Shown here: positions 8,248 through 13,976 of the stretch, piece after piece | Layout: each line of letters opens with the position of its first letter | Position numbering within the stretch: the first letter of the stretch is position 1 | Assembly (NCBI GenBank): GCA_026392265.1 | Contig: JAPLCL010000025.1 | Span: 1 to 15,923 of the forward strand | Length of the DNA stretch: 15,923 bases | Direction: 5' to 3' | Origin: Actinomycetota bacterium | GTDB lineage: Bacteria > Actinomycetota > Thermoleophilia > UBA2241 | Program-made: the position numbers and the translations under genes | The notes under the pieces: model-generated | What the model saw: only the letters and a program-made list of their open reading frames with translations | The model's database searches: none | Told to the model about the DNA's origin: nothing

Positions 8248-8802
8248 CTAGATCCAGCCGTTCTCGCGGCTGACGATCACCGCCTGCGCGCGGTCGACCA
8301 CGTTGAGCTTGTGGTAGACGTTGTGCAGATGGTTGCGCACCGTACTCTGCGAGAGGTCCAGGGCCCTGGCGACCTGCTTGTACGTCTTGCCGCTGGCCAG
8401 GAGCCCGAGGACCTCGAGCCCCTTGGGCGGCCCCAGCTCGCCGAGGTGCACCTTGACGCGGGCCAGCAGTTCCTTGATGTGGAACGGCTTCGTGATGTAG
8501 TCGGCGGCGCCCTTCTCGAAGCCCAGGAGCTTATCGTTGATCTCCCGCCTCGCGGTGAGGAAGATGATCGGCGACCTGAGATCCACGGGCTTGGCGCGCA
8601 GGCGCTCGTACACGGCAAACCCGTCCATGTCGGGCATCATGATGTCGAGAAGCACGAGGTCGGGGATGAACAGGGAGGCCGCGCGAAGGGCCTCTGCGCC
8701 GTTCGCGGCCGTCTGCACATCGTAGCCTGTGACCTCAAGAGCCTGGGCGACGAGCCGCCGGATGTCGGGCTCGTCGTCTACGACCAGGATGCGTTTGGCC
8801 AT
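8248..8802 (-). CDS. Orphan two-component response regulator, receiver plus LuxR/GerE-type HTH
   Basis: A 184-residue DNA-binding response regulator. The receiver (1-124) has all expected residues: Asp9-Asp10 for Mg2+, Asp53 as phospho-acceptor in LLDIMMPDMDG, Thr83 in FLTA and Lys105 in TKPF. The C-terminus (about 128-184) is a LuxR-type helix-turn-helix with VLGLLASGKTYKQVARALDLSQSTVRNHLHNVYHKL. The TKPF loop and long LLxRVxxHL helix are more like OmpR-type receivers than typical NarL ones. ATG 8802 is preferred because GGAGAG lies 7 nt upstream and the protein then opens with MAKRILVVDDEPD; a TTG 21 codons earlier lacks a ribosome site and falls inside an inverted repeat. No histidine kinase is present in the window, so its signal is unknown. 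Confidence 0.92.
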   Translation of the reverse strand: MAKRILVVDDEPDIRRLVAQALEVTGYDVQTAANGAEALRAASLFIPDLVLLDIMMPDMDGFAVYERLRAKPVDLRSPIIFLTARREINDKLLGFEKGAADYITKPFHIKELLARVKVHLGELGPPKGLEVLGLLASGKTYKQVARALDLSQSTVRNHLHNVYHKLNVVDRAQAVIVSRENGWI

Positions 8803-8852
8803 CAGCTCACTCTCCAGCTCGGGCGAAGGCGCCGGGACCTCGTCTGCCGTCT

Positions 8853-8890
8853 TCACGGTGCCCAAACACCCACGACCGTGGGCACCGTGA
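8853..8890. repeat. Perfect 11-bp inverted repeat upstream of the response regulator
   Basis: TCACGGTGCCC (8853-8863) and GGGCACCGTGA (8880-8890) are exact reverse complements with a 16-nt spacer. A second dyad, CCCACG-AC-CGTGGG (8869-8882), overlaps the distal arm. The repeat starts 51 nt before the response-regulator ATG, in a gene-free stretch (8803-9037). It could be an operator, possibly autoregulatory, or a leader hairpin. No clear promoter was found beside it. Confidence 0.6.
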
Positions 8891-9000
8891 CGTGCGGCGT
8901 GTCCGCGCTTGTCAGTTTCGCGCCGCGGATGCGGTTTCCCCCACGCCGGACGTAAGCGGGTATCGGCAGCATCGGACGCCGACGTTAGGGGCGTGCGCGT

Positions 9001-9030
9001 GAAGAAGGATGACGGCGCTTGCGCAGCGCC
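9001..9030 (-). terminator. Candidate terminator after the minus-strand redox operon
   Basis: On the minus strand GGCGCT-GCGCA-AGCGCC (9030-9014) forms a 6-bp GC hairpin with a 5-nt loop, 7 nt past the stop of the 62-residue gene. It is followed by GTCATCCTTCTTC, pyrimidine-rich but without a continuous T run. Position is good; strength is modest. Confidence 0.4.
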
Positions 9031-9037
9031 CGCCTGA

Positions 9038-9226
9038 CTACCTCAGAAGCCGGTCGCCGTAGGCGATGAGCAGCACGACGATCGCGACCGCGATGCCGGC
9101 GGCCAGGGCGATATCGAGGTACTGCCGGCGGCGCCAGGCGTCGATGGTCAACGTGACGAAGCCGTAGCCCGCTACGAGCAGCCCGACGATCCCGGCGATG
9201 AGGATCACGAGGTTCACACCGTCCAT
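9038..9226 (-). CDS. Small two-helix membrane protein of unknown function
   Basis: A 62-residue protein with two hydrophobic segments, NLVILIAGIVGLLVAGYGFVT (about 5-25) and LDIALAAGIAVAIVVLLIAY (about 38-57). A basic connector IDAWRRRQY lies between them, so the loop is probably cytoplasmic and both ends outside. I do not recognise the family. ATG 9224-9226 is chosen because upstream in-frame sequence is Arg/Pro-rich and unlike a protein N-terminus; there is no clear Shine-Dalgarno site. It follows the flavin/iron-sulfur dehydrogenase by 41 nt on the same strand and is the last gene before a candidate terminator, so it may be co-transcribed. A membrane anchor or accessory role for that dehydrogenase is only a guess from position. 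Confidence 0.6.
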   Translation of the reverse strand: MDGVNLVILIAGIVGLLVAGYGFVTLTIDAWRRRQYLDIALAAGIAVAIVVLLIAYGDRLLR

Positions 9227-9267
9227 CGTACACGCGGCGCGGCGACGACGGACAAGCAGGCGAGCGC

Positions 9268-12135
9268 TCAGCGCAGCAAACGCCCCGCGAGGAACTCCAG
9301 CGGGTGCGCGGCAGGGCGGCCGGCGAGGTCGTGGATCTGCGAGCGGCACGAGGTGCCGGTCGCCAGCACAGCCGTCCCCGGCCCCTCCGCGCGCATCGCC
9401 GGGAGCAAGACGCGCGCCGCCATCGCGACGCTCAGGTCGTAGTGCTCCGCCTCGTAGCCGAAGACGCCGGACATGCCGCAGCAGCCGGCGTCGAGCACCT
9501 CGACGTCGAGGTCCGGCACGGCTCCGAGAGCGCGTTCGGTGGCGGCCGCGAACGACAGCGCCTTCTCGTGGCAGTGGCTGTGGAGCAGGGCGCGGCCGCC
9601 GGCACGGAAGTGCAGGCGGCCGGCCTCGGCCAGGTCGGCGACGAGCGCCAGGGCCGGGCGCGCGGCCGCGGCCACCGCGGCGACGCGCGGGTCATCCGGC
9701 AGCAGGCGCCGCCAGTCGTCGCGCACCATCGACAGGCAGCTCGGCTCGATGAAGAGCAGGTCGCAGCCGCCGGCCGCGTGCCGGTGGAGCGCGGCCAGCG
9801 CCGTGGCGGCCGCCGCGCGCGCCTTGTCGATCTGCCCGGTCGAGAGCGCGGTGCGCCCGCAGCAGCCGGCGTCCACCAGGGCCAGCTCGACGCCGGCGGC
9901 GCGCAGCAGGTTCGCCAGCGCCTCGCCGACCTGAGGCTCCTGGTACTGCACGAAGCAGTCGACGAACAGCGCTGCGCCGGCGCGGGCCGGCGTCCCCGCC
10001 AGCCGCCTGGTGAGCGGCCGCCGCGAGAACGCCGGCAAGGGCCGCTGATGGGCGACGCCGGCGCGGTCGGTAACCAGGCGCGCGGCGCGAGTCCTCGCGA
10101 GGGTGTTCACCAGCGGCGCCAAAGGCGACGCCAGAGCCGCAAGGCGGCGGAACTCGCCGATACCGCGCGCCAGGGCGGGGACGCCCTGTCTGGCGCGAAG
10201 CTCGGCGAGCCACTCCACCTTCAGGGCGGCCATGTCCACGCCGGCAGGGCACTCCGTCTTGCAGGCTTTGCAGGCCACGCACGTGCCGAGCACCTCGAGA
10301 AACTCGTCGGCGCCGATGGCCGCCAGCGGGACGGCGCCGCAGATCACGCCCTGCAGAGCGTTGGCCCGGGCGCGCGTGGCGTAGGCCTCGCTGCGCGAGG
10401 CGGCGGCCGGCGGGCACATGGTCCCGCTGAGCTTCTTGCAAAGGCCGGCGCCGAAGCACTTCTCCACGGCGAGGTCGAAGCCGCCCTCGGCGGCATACGA
10501 GAGCCGCGGCGCCCAGCCGCCGTCGCCGCGGTAATCGGCGCCGTAGCGCAGGGACTCGGTCACGGCGGGCCCGCCGACGATGGTGCCCGGTCCCAACAGG
10601 CGGCGCGGGTCGAAGACGTCCTTGACGGCCACTATGGCCGCATACAGGTCCGCACCGAGCAGGCCGGGCAAAGACCAGCTTCGCGAACGCCCGACGCCGT
10701 GTTCCCCGGAGATCGCGCCGTGGTACTCGGCGACCAGGCGCCCGACAGCCGCGGACAGCCTCTCCATGCGCCGCACGCCGGCCGCCGACTTGAGGTCGAG
10801 CAGCGGCCGGATGTGCATGCAGCCGGCCGAGGCGTGCCCCGTGAACGAGGCGCGCGCGCCTTCGGCCGCGACGAGGCGCTCGAACTCGTCGACGAAGTCG
10901 GCCAGCCGCTCCGGGGCCACCGCCGTGTCTTCGACGAACGAGGCCGGCCGCTCGGCCCCGGGAGCGCCCATGAGCAGCGGCAGCGCGGCGCGCCGCAGGG
11001 CACCGGCCTCGGCGAGTGCCGCCGGATCCTCCAGCCATTCCAGGCGGGTCGCGCCGAGGTCGGCGGCCAGCGCGCGCAAGCGGCCGAGGTCGGCATGCGC
11101 CTCGTCGGCGCTGCCCTGGTACTCCACGGCGAGCAGCGCCCGCTCCTCACCAGCCAGGAGCGGCGCCATGCGGGCGAACGTCGCGAGGTTGGGCGCTGCC
11201 CGCAGTGGGTCGAGGTCGAGCAGCTCGACCGCGGAGGGGCCTGTCTCGAGGATCGCGACGTTGGCCTCCAGGGCGGCGCGCAGGGTGGCAAACGTCAGCG
11301 CCGCCCCCACCCTCGCCGCGGGAAGGGGGTCGAGCGCCACCTCGAGCTCGGTGAACAGCGCGAGCGTGCCCTCGGAACCGGCCAGCAGCTTGCCCAGGTT
11401 TGGCTCGGGCGCGAGCAGCTCGCGCAGGTTGTAGCCGCACGTGCAGCGCCTGGTACGCGGGGAGTCCGCGGCGATGGGCCGGCGGTAACGCTCGCGGACC
11501 TGCGCGAGCCCCGCCGCCGGCGCGGCCGCCCCCGGCCCCGTCAGCCCGCTCGCCAGATCGGCGCCGCGACACTGCCCGAAGACCAGCGATCCGCCACCGG
11601 CGAGGACGGCATGGACGCTCCGCACCTTGTCTTTGGTCTGGCCGTAGACGATCGACCGCGACCCCGAGGAGTTGTTGCCCACCATGCCGCCGATCGTGGC
11701 CTGGTCGACCGTCGAGGTGTCCGGCCCGAACTCGAGACCGAAGGCCGCGGCCGCGCGGTTGAGCGACGCCTGGATCACGCCCGGCTCTACGCGCGCAGTG
11801 CGCGCCTCCGGATCGATGGCCAGGATGCGGTCGAGCTTGAAGCAGTCGACGGCGATGCCCGGCCCGACCGCCTGCCCGGCGACGCTCGTGGCGGCGCCGC
11901 GGGCGACCAGAGGCACGCCGTAGTCGGCGGCGACCGCCGCCGCGGCGTGCAGGTCGGCGACTGACGCCGCCACGAGCACCACGTCGGGAACCACGCGATA
12001 GATCGAGGCGTCGGTCGAGTACAGCCAGCGCTTGAGCGGCGAGGTGGAGACGGTGCCGGCCGCCAGGCGCCGCAGCGCTTCGCCGGCGGCGCGCCCCTCC
12101 GCTGTGACCTCGGGGATGCGGTGGCGGGCGCTCAT
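9268..12135 (-). CDS. FAD-linked 2-hydroxyacid dehydrogenase fused to an iron-sulfur CCG domain (GlcD-GlcF / YdiJ-like)
   Basis: A 955-residue fusion that probably oxidises a D-2-hydroxyacid such as D-lactate, glycolate or D-2-hydroxyglutarate and passes electrons to the respiratory chain. The PCMH-type FAD domain (about 45-270) has PLVARGAATSVAGQAVGPG (75-93) and TIGGMVGNNSSGSRSIVYG (147-165). The FAD-oxidase C-terminal domain (about 275-530) ends in SGEHGVGRSRSW (476-487), a conserved active-site segment. Two [4Fe-4S] motifs follow: CFGAGLC...MCPP (560-576) and CVACKACKTECP (619-630). The C-terminal third is the paired CCG domain of the GlcF/heterodisulfide-reductase type: CCG at 758 and 885, with Cys727 and HSHCHEK (852-858). 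Such single-chain fusions are known for YdiJ and Dld-II-like enzymes; the substrate cannot be settled by eye. ATG 12133-12135 lies 18 nt after ccdA. Confidence 0.9.
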   Translation of the reverse strand: MSARHRIPEVTAEGRAAGEALRRLAAGTVSTSPLKRWLYSTDASIYRVVPDVVLVAASVADLHAAAAVAADYGVPLVARGAATSVAGQAVGPGIAVDCFKLDRILAIDPEARTARVEPGVIQASLNRAAAAFGLEFGPDTSTVDQATIGGMVGNNSSGSRSIVYGQTKDKVRSVHAVLAGGGSLVFGQCRGADLASGLTGPGAAAPAAGLAQVRERYRRPIAADSPRTRRCTCGYNLRELLAPEPNLGKLLAGSEGTLALFTELEVALDPLPAARVGAALTFATLRAALEANVAILETGPSAVELLDLDPLRAAPNLATFARMAPLLAGEERALLAVEYQGSADEAHADLGRLRALAADLGATRLEWLEDPAALAEAGALRRAALPLLMGAPGAERPASFVEDTAVAPERLADFVDEFERLVAAEGARASFTGHASAGCMHIRPLLDLKSAAGVRRMERLSAAVGRLVAEYHGAISGEHGVGRSRSWSLPGLLGADLYAAIVAVKDVFDPRRLLGPGTIVGGPAVTESLRYGADYRGDGGWAPRLSYAAEGGFDLAVEKCFGAGLCKKLSGTMCPPAAASRSEAYATRARANALQGVICGAVPLAAIGADEFLEVLGTCVACKACKTECPAGVDMAALKVEWLAELRARQGVPALARGIGEFRRLAALASPLAPLVNTLARTRAARLVTDRAGVAHQRPLPAFSRRPLTRRLAGTPARAGAALFVDCFVQYQEPQVGEALANLLRAAGVELALVDAGCCGRTALSTGQIDKARAAAATALAALHRHAAGGCDLLFIEPSCLSMVRDDWRRLLPDDPRVAAVAAAARPALALVADLAEAGRLHFRAGGRALLHSHCHEKALSFAAATERALGAVPDLDVEVLDAGCCGMSGVFGYEAEHYDLSVAMAARVLLPAMRAEGPGTAVLATGTSCRSQIHDLAGRPAAHPLEFLAGRLLR

Positions 12136-12153
12136 AGCGCCAAGGATACCGCC

Positions 12154-12873
12154 TCAGAGCCCGCCCGGGCTGAAGGCCGGCAGCCAGCGGCCCATCTGCT
12201 CGAGCATGCCGAGCATCATGAGCACCCCGAAGACGACGAGCAGCGTTCCGGCACCGATCTGGATGGCCCGGTAGTGCCGCTTGACGAAACCAAGGCGCCT
12301 GTTCATCCAGTCGAAGGCCAAGGCGGCGAGGACGAAGGGCACGCCCAGGCCGACCGAGTAGATAAGCAGAAGCAGCGCCCCGGACAGGGCGCTCTGGCTG
12401 GAAGCGGCCATGCTGAGGATGGCGCCGAGGACGTAGCCGACGCACGGCGTCCAGCCAATGGCGAGGGCCACGCCGGTGAGAAAGGCGCCGCCGGCGCCGG
12501 CGTGCCGGGGCGTCAGCCGCATGACCGGCTTGGGCAGATGGATGACGCCGGCCACTAAGAGGCCGCTGACGGCGATGAACGCGCCGGCGGCGATGGTCAG
12601 CTCGTGCCGGTAGCGGATGAGCAGACGGCCGACGCCGCCGGCGCCGGCGCCCATCGCCACGAACACCAAGGTGAACCCGGCGACGAACAGCAGCGAGGTC
12701 CACAGAAGCCGCCGGCGCTCGCTGCCCAGGCTCTCCACGCCGACACCGGAGATGAACGAGAGGTACACCGGCAGGAGGGGCAGCACGCACGGCGAGACGA
12801 ACGACAGCAAGCCGGCGAGAAACGCCAGGCCGACGCCCGACAGGCTGAGCGTCGTGATCTGCGCCGCGATCAA
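12154..12873 (-). CDS. ccdA: CcdA/DsbD-type transmembrane thiol reductant transporter
   Basis: A 239-residue membrane protein with about six helices, the usual CcdA size. Its two redox cysteines sit in the expected inverted-repeat positions: Cys29 in SFVSPCVLPLLPVYLSFISG (24-43) and Cys144 in GWTPCVGYVLGAIL (140-153). CcdA takes electrons from cytoplasmic thioredoxin and passes them to an extracytoplasmic thioredoxin-like protein, for cytochrome c maturation or disulfide reduction. The partner is probably the lipoprotein encoded 62 nt upstream. The start is TTG (12871-12873), giving the short N-terminus MIAAQITTLSLSG before the first helix; I found no better in-frame ATG or GTG and no clear ribosome site, so the exact start is uncertain by a few codons. 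No cytochrome c or heme-lyase gene is in the window. Confidence 0.92.
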   Translation of the reverse strand: MIAAQITTLSLSGVGLAFLAGLLSFVSPCVLPLLPVYLSFISGVGVESLGSERRRLLWTSLLFVAGFTLVFVAMGAGAGGVGRLLIRYRHELTIAAGAFIAVSGLLVAGVIHLPKPVMRLTPRHAGAGGAFLTGVALAIGWTPCVGYVLGAILSMAASSQSALSGALLLLIYSVGLGVPFVLAALAFDWMNRRLGFVKRHYRAIQIGAGTLLVVFGVLMMLGMLEQMGRWLPAFSPGGL

Positions 12874-12935
12874 CGGGCCGACGTGCTCACCGGCGGCTCA
12901 GCGCGTCCTCCGGGAGAGTGCCTGTTCGGCAAGGC

Positions 12936-13421
12936 TCACTGGGTCTTCGCAAAGCTCGTGGAGAACCCATCCAGGCTCGACGCGCCGACGATGCGGTCCA
13001 CTTCCTGGCCGCTCGCGTTGTAGAAGATCGTCGTCGGGACTCCGGTGATCGCGTTCGCGGCGCTCAGGCTGTTGTCGTCGAGCACGACCGGATAGGAGAG
13101 CCCGTACTTGGACATGAAGTCGACGACGTCGCCCTCCTGATCGTTGACCGCGACCCCGACGAAGGTCGCCGCGTCGCTCTGCGCCTTGGAGAACGTGGAG
13201 AGGTCGGGCGCCTCGGCATTGCAGGGGCCGCACCACGAGCCGAAGTAGTTGACCACCAGCGGCTTGCCCGCATAGTCGGCCACGTTGAAGTCCTGGGGCG
13301 AGAGAAACTGGACGTCCGCGGAAGAACCCGACGAGCCCGAGCCGCCGCAGGCGCCGAGGGCAGCCGCCGCCGCGACGGCGGCGAGGAGCGTGAGCAGGAG
13401 CAAGAGCCTTTTCGTGTGCAT
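12936..13421 (-). CDS. Lipoprotein thioredoxin-fold thiol-disulfide oxidoreductase (TlpA/ResA-like)
   Basis: A 161-residue secreted, lipid-anchored thioredoxin. The N-terminus MHTKRLLLLLTLLAAV is a signal peptide ending in lipobox LGAC (22-25), so Cys25 would be acylated and the protein held on the outer face of the membrane. A short Gly/Ser linker precedes the TlpA-like fold (about 37-158). The active site is NYFGSWCGPC (58-67; Cys64 and Cys67), and the conserved cis-proline is Pro129 in GVPTTIF. It would reduce disulfides outside the cytoplasm, such as apocytochrome c, using electrons from the CcdA encoded next. ATG 13419-13421 has AAGGGG about 8 nt upstream, a good site. It is the first gene of the minus-strand cluster and is divergent from the zinc-ribbon gene; no clear promoter of its own was seen. 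Confidence 0.9.
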   Translation of the reverse strand: MHTKRLLLLLTLLAAVAAAAALGACGGSGSSGSSADVQFLSPQDFNVADYAGKPLVVNYFGSWCGPCNAEAPDLSTFSKAQSDAATFVGVAVNDQEGDVVDFMSKYGLSYPVVLDDNSLSAANAITGVPTTIFYNASGQEVDRIVGASSLDGFSTSFAKTQ

Positions 13422-13503
13422 CGCGCTTCCCCTTTGCGTGCGACAATGTGAGACCGGCGCTCGCGCCGGCGCTTCTCCGCAGAGCTTACCCGCTGAGCCG
13501 GTG

Positions 13504-13532
13504 TTTGCGCTCCGGTGCGGTCAAGGTATAAT
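13504..13532 (+). promoter_or_regulatory. Promoter of the FmdB-like gene
   Basis: A perfect TATAAT (13527-13532) stands 17 nt after a weak -35, TTTGCG (13504-13509). The transcript would start near 13539 and give a leader of about 34 nt with TGGAG 4 nt before the ATG. The weak -35 suits a promoter controlled at the -10/start region. Confidence 0.65.
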
Positions 13533-13546
13533 ACCCCCTAGGGTAT
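13531..13546 (+). promoter_or_regulatory. Inverted repeat resembling a CsoR/CstR-family operator
   Basis: ATACCC-CCTA-GGGTAT is a perfect 6-bp dyad with a 4-nt centre. It begins inside the -10 element and covers the expected start site. Its reverse complement, ATACCCTAGGGGGTAT, closely resembles the copper-repressor CsoR operators of Firmicutes as I recall them. A further half-site makes GGTAT-A-ATACC at 13525-13535. No CsoR-family gene is present in the window. Confidence 0.5.
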
Positions 13547-13572
13547 AAAGTCACCAATCGACCTGGAGTGCC

Positions 13573-13776
13573 ATGGCTTCCTACGATCTGGTCTGTGAGA
13601 AGTGCGACCACGAGTTCGAGGTGTTCCGTCAGGGGTTCCTCAAGGACGAGGATCGCGTGTGCCCCGCCTGCGGCTCGGAGGAAGTGCGGCAGAAGTTCTC
13701 GAGCTTCCTGAGCAATCTCGGTGGCCGTGGCGTCGGCGCGGGCTGCGCGCCCTCGGGCGGTAGCCCCTTCGGCTGA
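13573..13776 (+). CDS. FmdB-type zinc-ribbon protein
   Basis: A 67-residue protein with the FmdB/CxxC zinc-ribbon pattern: YDLVCEKCDHEFEV (Cys8, Cys11) and VCPACGSEEVRQKFSSF (Cys30, Cys33). Together these would bind one Zn2+. The tail is Gly-rich with one more Cys at about 58, typical of the family's variable end. The name comes from a proposed regulator next to formamidase/formyl-methanofuran genes, but most members have no proven function. ATG 13573 has TGGAG close upstream, and the family-like opening (M-x-x-Y-x-x-x-C) supports this start. It is monocistronic: its own promoter with a CsoR-like site lies before it and a strong hairpin after it. Confidence 0.88.
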   Translation: MASYDLVCEKCDHEFEVFRQGFLKDEDRVCPACGSEEVRQKFSSFLSNLGGRGVGAGCAPSGGSPFG

Positions 13777-13788
13777 GGCTGAGCTCCC

Positions 13789-13806
13789 GCGGCGCGGTCG
13801 CGCCGC
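13789..13806. repeat. Short GC inverted repeat after the FmdB-like gene
   Basis: GCGGCGCG-GT-CGCGCCGC is a perfect 8-bp dyad, 12 nt beyond the stop at 13776 and just before the larger terminator hairpin. It has no T run. It may add to transcript-end stability; otherwise no role is evident. Confidence 0.4.
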
Positions 13807-13817
13807 ACGCAACGACG

Positions 13818-13865
13818 ACGCAGCAGGGCGGGGCGCTCGCGGGGCACCCCGCCCTACTGCGTTCT
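13818..13865 (+). terminator. Intrinsic terminator candidate after the FmdB-like gene
   Basis: Arms ACGCAGCAGGGCGGGG (13818-13833) and CCCCGCCCTACTGCGT (13847-13862) pair over 16 positions with a single C-A mismatch around a 13-nt loop. The 3' side continues TCT, a very short T tract. The stem is very stable, and the placement between two plus-strand genes suits termination. The remaining gene-free sequence to 13976 holds a TAGAAT (13942-13947) without a matching -35; no RNA gene was seen. Confidence 0.65.
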
Positions 13866-13976
13866 CACCGCGTCCACCTCAGCCGATCCACCGGCGAGGG
13901 ACGACCGAGGCTATGGCTCGCCGCTGGACACCCTCGGGGAGTAGAATCCGGGACGCCAGCAACGAAGGGGGCAATC

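Noticed and set aside
8803..8865. TTG start 21 codons upstream for the response regulator
   Set aside because: There is no ribosome site, the added sequence is not receiver-like, and it lies in a noncoding inverted repeat. GGAGAG before ATG 8802 is clear.
8985..9233. 82-codon open frame on the minus strand
   Set aside because: It is an Arg-rich out-of-frame reading of the small two-helix protein gene.
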